DNA of 7,475 nt from JAAZMX01 sp035388025 (GCA_035388025.1 DAOOPA010000042.1:1-7475); one strand, 5' to 3'; numbered from the stretch's first letter, positions 1-6,117 are shown. A program made the numbers and translations. The notes: generated from the letters alone by a model not told the origin.

Positions 1-55
1 TGCTCGTCGTCTCTTGGAGAAATCAAAGATTGGATTGGTTTTTAAGCTTCCAGCC

Positions 56-84
56 ATCATATCATAAGAGCAAAAACTTGTCAA
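56..84 (-). promoter_or_regulatory. Strong sigma70-type promoter firing leftward out of the window
   Basis: Read on the minus strand, TTGACA (84-79) is followed after 17 nt by TATGAT (61-56), giving 6/6 and 5/6 matches to the housekeeping sigma consensus. Transcription would start near position 49 and leave the window at position 1. The gene it serves is not visible. An ATG at 57-55 is open to the window edge, but it overlaps the -10 box, so it is unlikely to be the start codon. The -35 box overlaps that of the rightward promoter. Confidence 0.55.
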
Positions 85-106
85 GGAGGGGTTAATCTGG
101 TAGAGT
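78..106 (+). promoter_or_regulatory. Candidate promoter of the M18 aminopeptidase gene
   Basis: TTGTCA (78-83, 5/6 match) is followed after 17 nt by TAGAGT (101-106, 4/6 match). A TGG directly before the -10 box (98-100) gives an extended -10. The transcript would start near 113, about 20 nt before the ATG at 133. The better-looking TATAAT at 112-117 lies 28 nt from the -35 box, too far to pair with it. The arrangement is plausible but only moderately strong. Confidence 0.4.
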
Positions 107-132
107 AAAATTATAATAAATTAAAGAAATAT

Positions 133-1533
133 ATGGGAAATAAGAAAAAAATCGGAGGGAAAGGATTGTTGTTAGAAAGCGGGCTTTTTTGGGACGTAGC
201 CAGCAAGGACGAGCAGGGGCAGGCGGAGAAAACGGCTGAGGAGTACAAGAAGTTTTTGGATAAAGCCAGGACCGAAAAACAAACAATACAAAGAGTAAAA
301 GAGTTGGCGGAAAAAGAAAGTTTTGTCGTGGTTGATTTGGACAAAAAATTACCAAAAGATAAAAATAAGTTAATTTTTGTCAATCGCGGCAAAAGCGCTA
401 TACTGGTTGATTTGGGCAAAGAAGGTTTGGGTGCCGGTGGAAATTTTTTAATTGCTCACGTAGATTCTCCGAGAATGGATTTGAAAGTCAGGCCGCTGTA
501 TGAAGACGGAGAAATTGCTTATTTTAAACCGAACTATTATGGCGGGATAAAAAAATATCATTGGCCGGTGACGCCTTTGGCAATGCAGGGGACGGTGGTT
601 TTAAAGGATGGCCAAGAGATAGAGATAGATATTGGTTTAAAAGATGATGAGCCGATTTTTTTGATTTCTGATTTGTTGCCGCACTTGGACAGCGAAAGAA
701 ACGACAAGCCGCTTGGTAAAGCAATCGACGCCGAAGAATTAAATATTATTGTGGGAACAAAGCCGGTAGCTGACAAAAAAGTCAAAGATCGAGTGAAGTC
801 CGCAGTTTTGGAGTGGTTGAATAAAAATTATAAAATTGGCGAAGAAGAGTTGTTCACGGCAGATATTCGTTTTGTACCGGCTCAAAAACCGAGAGATGTT
901 GGCTTCGATCGGGGGTTGGTGGCAAGTTATGGGCAAGATGATCGGGTGTGTGTTTTTACAGCTCTAAAAGGTTTTTTTGAGGCAAGAAATAGCAGGGCCA
1001 GTATTTTGTATTTGGTAGATAAAGAAGAAACCGGCAGTGTTGGCGCGACCGGCGCGGAGTCTATGTTTTTGGAAAATGTGATTGATTATTTGATAAAAGA
1101 ATTGGGAGAGATGATTAGTATTTATAATTTTTATAGAAAATCAAAGGCGGTTTCCGCTGACGTGACCGGGGCGTATGATCCTGATTATAAGCAAGCTTAT
1201 GATCCAAACAATGTAGCACGATTGGGACACGGAGTGGTAATAGAAAAATATTTGGGTTATCGAGGGAAATCTTATACCATGGAAGCAGAGCCGTTTTTTA
1301 TCCGAGAAATTATTAATTTATTTCACAAAAACAAAGTAGTCTGGCAAACCGGGCATCTGGGTAAGGCGGATGCCGGCGGGGGCGGGACAATTGCTGGATA
1401 TTTGTCAAACAGAAATATGGAGGTAGTTGATATGGGGGTAGCGCTTTTGAATATGCACGCGCCTTGTGAGCTCGCAAGCAAGGCTGATATTTATTCGGCG
1501 TATAAAGGGTATAAAGTGTTTTTAGAAAATTAA
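133..1533 (+). CDS. M18 family zinc aminopeptidase (aspartyl-aminopeptidase-like)
   Basis: This cytosolic metallo-aminopeptidase removes N-terminal residues from peptides using two zinc ions, and M18 enzymes usually assemble as large oligomers. The metal and catalytic set of the family is visible. HVDSPR contains H109 and D111, GQDD supplies the bridging aspartate (D269 or D270), KEETGS supplies catalytic E298 and zinc ligand E299, SADVTGAYDP contains D343, and NMHAPCE contains H442. The family segment ISDLLPHLD lies near residue 180. At 466 residues it has the full family length. No signal peptide or membrane helix is present. The ATG at 133 is the first in frame, but only a weak AAAGAA precedes it as a ribosome binding site. 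Known M18 enzymes range from acidic-residue specific to broad, and the sequence alone does not fix the preference. It probably serves peptide recycling and appears to be transcribed alone. Confidence 0.93.
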   Translation: MGNKKKIGGKGLLLESGLFWDVASKDEQGQAEKTAEEYKKFLDKARTEKQTIQRVKELAEKESFVVVDLDKKLPKDKNKLIFVNRGKSAILVDLGKEGLGAGGNFLIAHVDSPRMDLKVRPLYEDGEIAYFKPNYYGGIKKYHWPVTPLAMQGTVVLKDGQEIEIDIGLKDDEPIFLISDLLPHLDSERNDKPLGKAIDAEELNIIVGTKPVADKKVKDRVKSAVLEWLNKNYKIGEEELFTADIRFVPAQKPRDVGFDRGLVASYGQDDRVCVFTALKGFFEARNSRASILYLVDKEETGSVGATGAESMFLENVIDYLIKELGEMISIYNFYRKSKAVSADVTGAYDPDYKQAYDPNNVARLGHGVVIEKYLGYRGKSYTMEAEPFFIREIINLFHKNKVVWQTGHLGKADAGGGGTIAGYLSNRNMEVVDMGVALLNMHAPCELASKADIYSAYKGYKVFLEN

Positions 1534-1571
1534 AATATTTTAATTAAATAATAAAGTGGGTTATAAGGTTT

Positions 1572-1649
1572 GGGAAATTTACTAACACCACCCCTTTCCC
1601 GTTCAGTCTCCCACTAGGAGGCTTGAACTCAACTGAGGAGGGGAGAAAG
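1572..1649 (+). promoter_or_regulatory. Structured 5' leader of ruvB with possible alternative pairing at the ribosome binding site
   Basis: A hairpin of 11 pairs with one bulged T (1601-1611 with 1617-1628, loop 1612-1616) sits just before the Shine-Dalgarno stretch GAGGAGGGGAG (1635-1645). The segment CTTTCCC (1594-1600) can pair downstream with GGGAGAAAG (1641-1649, one A bulged), covering part of the ribosome binding site. Its TTTCCC can instead pair upstream with GGGAAA (1572-1577). No T-run follows, so this is not an intrinsic terminator. A translational switch is an inference. Confidence 0.4.
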
Positions 1650-1654
1650 ATATT

Positions 1655-2674
1655 ATGTCAGAAGAAAGAGTAATAGCGCCAGAAGAAAAAGAAGAAGATC
1701 AAGGTTTTGATTTGACGCTCCGGCCAAAAAGTTTGGATGAATTTATCGGCCAAGGACAAATCAAAGCTAATCTGAAAATTTTTATTGAAGCGGCCAGGCA
1801 GAGAAGCGAAGCGCTGGAACACGTATTGTTTTATGGTGCGCCGGGACTCGGCAAGACAACGCTATCGCACATTATTGCCAAAGAGATGGGCGTGAATATC
1901 AAAGTGACTAGCGGGCCGGCGATTGAAAAGGCCGGGGATCTGGCGGCGATTTTGACGAACCTAGAAAAAGGCGACGTATTGTTTATTGATGAGATCCATC
2001 GGATGAATAGAAATATTGAAGAAATACTTTATCCAGCGATGGAAGACTATGCTTTGGATATTATCATCGGCAAGGGACCGTCAGCTAGAACATTAAAATT
2101 GGAATTACCGCATTTCACCTTGGTGGGAGCGACAACCAGATTGAGTTTGTTGTCATCACCACTCCGTGATCGGTTCGGCAATGTGTTTAGGATTGATTTT
2201 TATAAACCGGAGGAGATTGATGAGGTGGTAAAGCGCTCAGCTCAAATATTAAAAGTAAAAATAGATCCAGAGGCGGCGAGCGAGATCGGACAGAGGGCGC
2301 GTTGGACACCGCGGATTGCCAACCGGATTTTGAAGCGGGTGAGAGATTATGCGCAGGTAAAAGGGCGAGAGCGGGTTGATCGCGGTGAATGTTTGTATGC
2401 TTTGAAGATGCTCAACATTGATGAACTTGGCTTGGATGAGATAGATAGAAGAATTTTACAGATAATTATTGAAAAATATAACGGCGGACCAGTGGGACTC
2501 GGGACAATCGCGGCGGCGACCAATGAAGAGGTTGATACGATTGAAGAAATTTATGAACCATTTTTATTACAGCAGGGGTTTTTGATGCGGACGCCGAGAG
2601 GCAGGGTCGCTACCAGAAGCGCTTATGAACACTTGGGATATTCAGTACCTGAAGAAAATAGGCTTTTTAATTGA
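1655..2674 (+). CDS. ruvB: Holliday junction branch migration ATPase RuvB
   Basis: RuvB is the hexameric AAA+ motor that, loaded by RuvA, pumps DNA through Holliday junctions during recombination and repair. The order of parts is canonical. The N-terminal segment LRPKSLDEFIGQ lies near residues 22-33. Walker A is GAPGLGKTT (61-69, K67), Walker B is LFIDEIH (109-115), sensor 1 is GATTR (158-162), and the arginine-finger segment SSPLRDRFG lies near 167-175. Sensor 2 is WTPRIANRIL (217-226), where most homologues have GTPR. The C-terminal winged helix includes GGPVGLGTIAAAT and RTPRGRVAT (about 277-320). The length of 339 residues is normal. The ATG at 1655 has a strong upstream GGAGG (1637-1641). 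RuvA is encoded on the opposite strand about 2.6 kb away and no ruvC is in the window. Confidence 0.98.
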   Translation: MSEERVIAPEEKEEDQGFDLTLRPKSLDEFIGQGQIKANLKIFIEAARQRSEALEHVLFYGAPGLGKTTLSHIIAKEMGVNIKVTSGPAIEKAGDLAAILTNLEKGDVLFIDEIHRMNRNIEEILYPAMEDYALDIIIGKGPSARTLKLELPHFTLVGATTRLSLLSSPLRDRFGNVFRIDFYKPEEIDEVVKRSAQILKVKIDPEAASEIGQRARWTPRIANRILKRVRDYAQVKGRERVDRGECLYALKMLNIDELGLDEIDRRILQIIIEKYNGGPVGLGTIAAATNEEVDTIEEIYEPFLLQQGFLMRTPRGRVATRSAYEHLGYSVPEENRLFN

Positions 2675-2720
2675 AACAAATTTATAAATTAACCACGAAA
2701 ATAGGGATAAGACTAGGGAT

Positions 2721-2945
2721 ATGGAAATACCAATGTTTATTATTTTAATAATATTTTTTTTACTAGTAGTGTGTTTTTTTGTATTTTCTTTGTTTTTATT
2801 GTATCACGCGATTAGGTTTGGGGTGGCTAGCTGGGTAAATGTTTTTACAATAATTTTGTATTTATTAGGGACAGCGATGCTTGTGATCGTAATTTATATG
2901 TATGTTATTTCTATTGACTGGAACCAGACGATAAGGATTTTATAA
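2721..2945 (+). CDS. Small two-helix membrane protein of unknown function
   Basis: I do not recognise this 74-residue protein. It is very hydrophobic, with two predicted transmembrane helices at about residues 5-28 and 39-65. They are joined by a short loop carrying R32, and the polar tail is IDWNQTIRIL. It starts 46 bp after ruvB and is probably cotranscribed with it. The ATG at 2721 has a partial Shine-Dalgarno (AGGGAT) very close upstream. A second ATG at codon 5 is possible but has poorer upstream sequence. The next gene is also a membrane protein, so the two could act together, but this is only proximity. No catalytic motif, signal peptidase site or cysteine pair is evident (one cysteine, C18). 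Confidence 0.7.
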   Translation: MEIPMFIILIIFFLLVVCFFVFSLFLLYHAIRFGVASWVNVFTIILYLLGTAMLVIVIYMYVISIDWNQTIRIL

Positions 2946-3110
2946 AGGTTTATTAAAACTTGTTCTGAGAGAATCAGCATGAGTTTGGGAGTCGAGGAGA
3001 CCCAGATAATTATCTGTGGATGTTAACAAAATTAGAGGGTATTGAGACGGGATTTTTCGCTCGCCAACCCAAAGCGAGACTCGGGATAAATCACTAATCA
3101 ATCAACAATC
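2946..3110. other. Gene-free gap with inverted repeats
   Basis: These 165 bp lie between two membrane-protein genes. They contain a perfect 14-nt palindrome CAGATAATTATCTG (3003-3016) and, directly before it, GTC-GAGGA-GAC with two flanking G-C pairs (2988-3003). A 5-bp hairpin CTCGC/GCGAG lies around 3060-3080. None is followed by a T-run, so no terminator is claimed. No convincing promoter or Shine-Dalgarno was found for the downstream gene. It could be an untranslated leader, a small RNA or protein-binding sites. Confidence 0.35.
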
Positions 3111-3674
3111 ATGTTTAGTTTAAAATATTTACCACACAAAGAACCGGATGAGAAGATAATTTTTTGCTTGCACAGGCATGGGTTTGTTTTATTTGCAATC
3201 GCAATGGCTTTTTTGATAATCGCGCTTTTGCCCCTGGGCGCTTATTTTTTGGTAATGACTGAGCTGGCGCCGTTTTCAGAGAGTGAATTTTTTCAGATAT
3301 TTTTGCGTTTATTGGTGTTTGTTTTTTATCTTTTTTGGTGGTTACTTTTTTATTATGCCTTTTTGGATTATTATTTGGATGTTTGGGTTGTGACTAATTA
3401 TCGCGTGATCGGAGTGGAACAAAAGGGATTATTCAATAGAAAGGTGTCAGAGTATAAATTATTTAGAATACAGGATGTGATGGCGGAACAAAAGGGGGTT
3501 TTTTCCACGGTGTTGGACTACGGCACAGTTCATGTGCAGACGGCTGGTGAACAGGAAATGGTAAATTTTCAGCAAGTGCCCAACCCCAATCACATAGCCA
3601 GAGAATTAATCCGGTTGATAGAATTTAATAAGCAGAGGCTGGCAAAGAATTTGGAAAATAAAGAGAACAAATGA
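3111..3674 (+). CDS. Membrane-anchored bacterial PH-domain protein (bPH_2/YdbS-like)
   Basis: This 187-residue protein has two transmembrane helices at about residues 24-49 and 62-84, followed by a bacterial pleckstrin-homology domain (about 88-170). The domain has the family look: YYLDVWVVTNYRVIGVEQKGL, then the F-R-I-Q-D-V segment near 118-123, then GVFSTVLDYGTVHV (129-142). The tail is charged and lysine-rich. Such domains (Pfam bPH_2, formerly DUF304) are common next to membrane helices in bacteria and their biochemical role is largely unknown. The start at 3111 lacks a Shine-Dalgarno, being preceded by AATCAACAATC. The stop codon overlaps the start of queA in ATGA, so the two are translationally coupled. 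That overlap does not imply a shared function. Confidence 0.85.
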   Translation: MFSLKYLPHKEPDEKIIFCLHRHGFVLFAIAMAFLIIALLPLGAYFLVMTELAPFSESEFFQIFLRLLVFVFYLFWWLLFYYAFLDYYLDVWVVTNYRVIGVEQKGLFNRKVSEYKLFRIQDVMAEQKGVFSTVLDYGTVHVQTAGEQEMVNFQQVPNPNHIARELIRLIEFNKQRLAKNLENKENK

Positions 3675-4696
3675 AGTTGAAATTGTTTGATTATAATTTA
3701 CCCAAAGAATTAATTGCCCAGAAGCAGATCAAACCGCGAGACTACTCGCGGTTGTTGGTTATCAGTAAAAAAAAGAAGTCGCTGAAGCACGCGCATTTTT
3801 TTGAACTGGAAAAATATTTGGAGTCGGGCGATGTATTGGTATTTAATAATTCAAAAGTGTTTCCGGCAAGGATCAGATTCGATCGGGGAAGGAAGGAGAT
3901 TTTTTTGTTGAAAGATTTGGGGAAAGGAAGCTGGGAGGTGATGGGGAAAAAATTAAGATTTAAGATTTATGATTTAGGATTTAAGAATAATAATTTAAAG
4001 TGTGAAGTATTAGAAAAGACAGGCGAAGGAAGCTATATAGTGAAATTTGGCTTGCAGGGGAAGAAGTTTTTTGAGTGGCTGGAAAAGCATGGAGAGACGC
4101 CTTTACCGCCATATATAAAGGTGAAGGATACAAAGAAGATCAGAGAAGATTATCAGACAGTTTACGCCAAAGAAAAAGGCTCAGTGGCGGCGCCGACGGC
4201 CGGGCTGCATTTCACCAAAAGGCTTTTGGCGCGTTTAAAGAAGAAAGGCGTTAAAATGGAATTTGTGACTTTGCACGTAGGATTGGGAACTTTTCAGCCG
4301 GTGAAAACGGAAAAAATAGAAGATCATAAATTGCATTCGGAATATGTGATTTTGGATAAAAAGACGGCGGATCGATTGAATCAGCATAAAAAAGAGGGGC
4401 GTCGGATTATCGCGGTCGGAACGACAAGCTGTCGGGTACTAGAAGCAGTAAGTGAGTTAAGTAAGGGTAAATATAAAGTGGTAGCGGGATCACGATGGGT
4501 GAATATTTTTATTTATCCCGGGTATAAGTTTAAATTTGTGGATGGATTGATCACCAATTTTCACTTGCCCAAGTCATCGCTTTTGATGCTGGTGTCGGCA
4601 TTGGCTGGGAGGAAATTTATAATGGATGTTTATAGAAAAGCGGTGAAAAAGAAATATCGGTTTTTTAGTTTTGGAGATGGGATGTTAATCAAGTAA
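3671..4696 (+). CDS. queA: tRNA preQ1(34) S-adenosylmethionine ribosyltransferase-isomerase QueA
   Basis: QueA transfers the ribosyl moiety of S-adenosylmethionine to preQ1 in the wobble position of tRNAs with GUN anticodons, giving epoxyqueuosine. Family motifs occur in order: DYSRLLV (24-30), GDVLVFNNSKVFPARI (53-68), GETPLPPYI (141-149), YQTVYAKEKGSVAAPTAGLHFT (161-182), HVGLGTFQP (202-210), GRRIIAVGTTSCRVLEA (243-259), FVDGLITNFHLPKSSLLM (289-306) and YRFFSFGDGMLI (329-340). The length of 341 residues is normal. It begins inside the stop codon of the PH-domain gene and ends about 25 bp before a strong terminator, so it is the last gene of its transcript. The segment at residues 96-105 is encoded by a 7-bp tandem repeat and looks atypical for the family. 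The partner enzyme Tgt is not in the window. Confidence 0.97.
   Translation: MKLKLFDYNLPKELIAQKQIKPRDYSRLLVISKKKKSLKHAHFFELEKYLESGDVLVFNNSKVFPARIRFDRGRKEIFLLKDLGKGSWEVMGKKLRFKIYDLGFKNNNLKCEVLEKTGEGSYIVKFGLQGKKFFEWLEKHGETPLPPYIKVKDTKKIREDYQTVYAKEKGSVAAPTAGLHFTKRLLARLKKKGVKMEFVTLHVGLGTFQPVKTEKIEDHKLHSEYVILDKKTADRLNQHKKEGRRIIAVGTTSCRVLEAVSELSKGKYKVVAGSRWVNIFIYPGYKFKFVDGLITNFHLPKSSLLMLVSALAGRKFIMDVYRKAVKKKYRFFSFGDGMLIK
3956..3983 (+). repeat. Four tandem 7-bp units inside queA
   Basis: Units AGATTTA, AGATTTA, TGATTTA and GGATTTA run head to tail and encode part of QueA near residues 96-105. The reading frame stays open through them. The surrounding DNA is also low in complexity (AATTAAG before, AATAATAATTTAAAG after). 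Confidence 0.7.
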
Positions 4697-4720
4697 AAAG
4701 GCAAAGGGCAAAATTAAGGT

Positions 4721-4768
4721 AAAAATAAGGACTGTCATTGAGAACAAGAAGGACAGTCCTTATTTTTT
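4721..4768 (+). terminator. Intrinsic terminator after queA
   Basis: A perfect 16-bp stem is formed by AAAAATAAGGACTGTC (4721-4736) and GACAGTCCTTATTTTT (4752-4767). The loop has 15 nt and the stem ends in a run of T. The A-run on the other side means it could also stop transcription coming from the right. Confidence 0.93.
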
Positions 4769-4811
4769 AATAAACAATAAAATCCCCAGAGGCGGTGATT
4801 TTTGGTTTGGC

Positions 4812-4841
4812 TTGACTTTTGCGAGGTGGTGGGGGTAAGAT
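4812..4841 (+). promoter_or_regulatory. Promoter of the 126-codon ORF
   Basis: TTGACT (4812-4817, 5/6) is followed after 18 nt by TAAGAT (4836-4841, 4/6). Transcription would start near 4849. It lies after the queA terminator and before a perfect ribosome binding site, so the next ORF has its own transcription unit. Confidence 0.5.
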
Positions 4842-4870
4842 AGGGGTATAAAAAGCATGCTTCGAACAAA

Positions 4871-4877
4871 AAGGAGG
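4871..4877 (+). promoter_or_regulatory. Perfect ribosome binding site of the 126-codon ORF
   Basis: AAGGAGG ends 7 nt before the ATG at 4885, an optimal match and spacing. It is stronger than the sites of most neighbours and is the main reason for treating the following unusual ORF as translated. Confidence 0.8.
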
Positions 4878-4884
4878 ATCAGTC

Positions 4885-5265
4885 ATGGAAAAGCCTAAAT
4901 TGTTTTTTTATAATTCGTTGGGCGGTAGAGCGTCGCAACCGGACTGTGTGCGTGCTGTTTCGAACTTTCCCCTTCCCGAAAGAGAGAACGGACACTGTGC
5001 CTTTTTTTGCACACCGCTAATCCGGTGGGTGCGCGTTGGGGAAAAATGCAGTCCAATCATCCTAGACCCAATAAGATTGGGCGATGGATGGACGCGTCGG
5101 CGCGTCGTCAACTCGGATCCAAGGGTCAGAGCGTTATTGAATCGTCCTTTGGCTTCTTGCCTGCTGGAGCGCCGATGCGTGCTTTTGGAGAATGGCGGTC
5201 GGTGGGTAGTGGTAAGTCACGTGGATGTTGCTGATGCCGAACACTATTGTCTCCGTCGAGTTTAA
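4885..5265 (+). CDS. Hypothetical protein, GC-rich orphan-like ORF
   Basis: I do not recognise this 126-residue product and find no known motif. It is rich in arginine and valine and has seven cysteines (C21, C38, C42, C55, C92, C98, C122), without an obvious zinc-finger spacing apart from C38-x3-C42. There is no signal peptide or long hydrophobic helix. The case for a real gene rests on a promoter, a perfect AAGGAGG 7 nt before the ATG, a full-length open frame and a terminator just after the stop. Its composition is odd: about 56% G+C over 4921-5220, against about 40% in the sampled ruvB stretches. The DNA also contains short perfect hairpins (CCCAAT/ATTGGG near 5067-5081, GACGCG/CGCGTC at 5091-5106). 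A structured RNA, or a recently acquired gene, is therefore an alternative. Open frames on the other strand and in another frame overlap it, which weakens coding confidence. Confidence 0.55.
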   Translation: MEKPKLFFYNSLGGRASQPDCVRAVSNFPLPERENGHCAFFCTPLIRWVRVGEKCSPIILDPIRLGDGWTRRRVVNSDPRVRALLNRPLASCLLERRCVLLENGGRWVVVSHVDVADAEHYCLRRV

Positions 5266-5277
5266 GGGAAATCGTCA

Positions 5278-5309
5278 AAAGCCCTTGCGAGTAAATCGGC
5301 AAGGGCTTT
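5278..5309. terminator. Bidirectional terminator between the 126-codon ORF and ruvA
   Basis: AAAGCCCTTGC (5278-5288) pairs perfectly with GCAAGGGCTTT (5299-5309) over 11 bp with a 10-nt loop. On the plus strand it follows the ORF stop by 12 nt. On the minus strand it follows the ruvA stop by about 14 nt and ends in TTTT. It therefore serves the two converging genes. Confidence 0.88.
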
Positions 5310-5323
5310 GTTATTGGTGGAGA

Positions 5324-5899
5324 TTATTTGCCCAGATACTTGAGCGCTTGTTTGATTTGATCTTCCATCTTGATCGCGTCGGGCGGAAGTTTTTTGAGAG
5401 CTTCGCGCACATCGCGTTCGTTATAGCCAAGAGAGACGAGCGCGTCGAAGGCCTCGGTGTCAGATTCAGAAAGATCGATTTCTTTTTCGGAAACCGGGAG
5501 GGCGTCGAGTTTATTCTTTAATTCTACGACAATACGCTCGGCGGTTTTTTTGCCGATGCCAGAAACTTTGTAGAGAATGGCTGGATCGTCGCGGAGAATG
5601 GCTTTTTTTAAGTCAGACATTTTGGCGGATTCGAGGACACCAAGGGCGGTTTTGGGGCCGACGCCGGAGATAGTGATCAGAAGCTCAAAGAAGCGCAGTT
5701 CTTCCGGCAGGATAAAACCAAAGAGGCTCATGGCATCTTCACTGTGACGGAGGTGGGTGTAGAGCTCCAGATCTTCACCGACTTTAACTTTGGATAAAAG
5801 AGTGGCGGGAACAAAAATTTGATAGCCAATATTATTAACCAAAAGAGTGATGGCTTTAGAATTTTTGGAGAGAAGTGAGCCTTTGAGGTAGGAGATCAT
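5324..5899 (-). CDS. ruvA: Holliday junction DNA-binding protein RuvA
   Basis: RuvA tetramers bind four-way DNA junctions and load the RuvB motor. The N-terminal OB-fold domain (about 1-63) begins MISYLKGSL and ends with RHSEDAMSLFGF, whose E54-D55 pair matches the acidic pin of E. coli RuvA. Two helix-hairpin-helix motifs follow: ISGVGPKTALGVL (77-89) and VSGIGKKTAERIV (112-124). A linker and the small C-terminal domain III that contacts RuvB (about 147-190, FDALVSLGYNERDVREAL) complete it. The length of 191 residues is normal. The start at 5899 gives the standard N-terminus but has no Shine-Dalgarno, because AT-rich repeat sequence abuts the ATG. The gene is separated from ruvB and inverted relative to it, so the two are not cotranscribed here. 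Confidence 0.98.
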   Translation of the reverse strand: MISYLKGSLLSKNSKAITLLVNNIGYQIFVPATLLSKVKVGEDLELYTHLRHSEDAMSLFGFILPEELRFFELLITISGVGPKTALGVLESAKMSDLKKAILRDDPAILYKVSGIGKKTAERIVVELKNKLDALPVSEKEIDLSESDTEAFDALVSLGYNERDVREALKKLPPDAIKMEDQIKQALKYLGK

Positions 5900-5938
5900 A
5901 AAAAATTAAAATTCAAAAATTAAAAGGCAAAATTAAGG
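5900..5938. repeat. AT-rich dispersed repeat upstream of ruvA
   Basis: TTAAAATTCAAAAAT (5906-5920) recurs as its reverse complement inside the second 23S insertion (7380-7394). GGCAAAATTAAGG (5926-5938) recurs exactly after queA (4707-4719). AAAAGGCAAA occurs at 4696-4705, 5922-5931 and 7281-7290. The copies are partial and degenerate, so this reads as a repeat family and not as a complete mobile element. Confidence 0.6.
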
Positions 5939-5970
5939 AGTTTATTTATGACTTAAGTTTAGCTTATTTT

Positions 5971-6005
5971 GGGGGTTTTTGGAATGCGATGGCGGTTTTT
6001 GGGGG
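5971..6005. repeat. G/T-rich mirror repeat upstream of the 23S promoter
   Basis: GGGGGTTTTTGG (5971-5982) is mirrored exactly by GGTTTTTGGGGG (5994-6005) across an 11-nt spacer. It ends 16 nt before the -35 box at 6022. It has several G-runs on one strand. A role in DNA structure or promoter activation is possible but unproven. Confidence 0.6.
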
Positions 6006-6021
6006 TGGATAAGGTGTGGAT

Positions 6022-6049
6022 TTGACAGATTCGTGGATTTTGGTATAAT
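6022..6049 (+). promoter_or_regulatory. Near-consensus promoter of the 23S rRNA transcript
   Basis: TTGACA (6022-6027, 6/6) and TATAAT (6044-6049, 6/6) are separated by 16 nt, with TGG immediately before the -10 box (6041-6043). It is the best promoter in the window. Transcription should begin near 6057, about 390 nt before the mature 23S 5' end. Its strength fits an rRNA gene. Confidence 0.88.
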
Positions 6050-6082
6050 AATTGGGTAGTAAAAAAGGAAATACCTTCTGGC

Positions 6083-6100
6083 TATTTTTGGCCAAAAATA
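6083..6100 (+). repeat. Perfect 18-nt palindrome early in the 23S leader
   Basis: TATTTTTGGCCAAAAATA is fully self-complementary. In RNA it would fold as a 7-bp hairpin with a GGCC loop, flanked by CTG and CAG that can extend it. A small AAGG/CCTT hairpin (about 6065-6077) precedes it. Confidence 0.6.
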
Positions 6101-6117
6101 CAGTGAAAATTAATAAT

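Noticed and set aside
112..117. TATAAT before the aminopeptidase as the -10 box
   Set aside because: It is 28 nt from the TTGTCA box and has no good -35 at 16-18 nt. The extended TGG-TAGAGT at the right spacing fits better.
2979..3026. A 15-codon frame (MSLGVEETQIIICGC) in the gap before the PH-domain gene
   Set aside because: Its length is within chance expectation, there is no Shine-Dalgarno, and it covers the palindrome, which explains the sequence better.
4908..5234. Alternative frames overlapping the 126-codon ORF (67 codons minus strand, 75 codons plus strand)
   Set aside because: Neither has the perfectly spaced ribosome binding site. They are expected shadows in GC-rich DNA with few stop codons.
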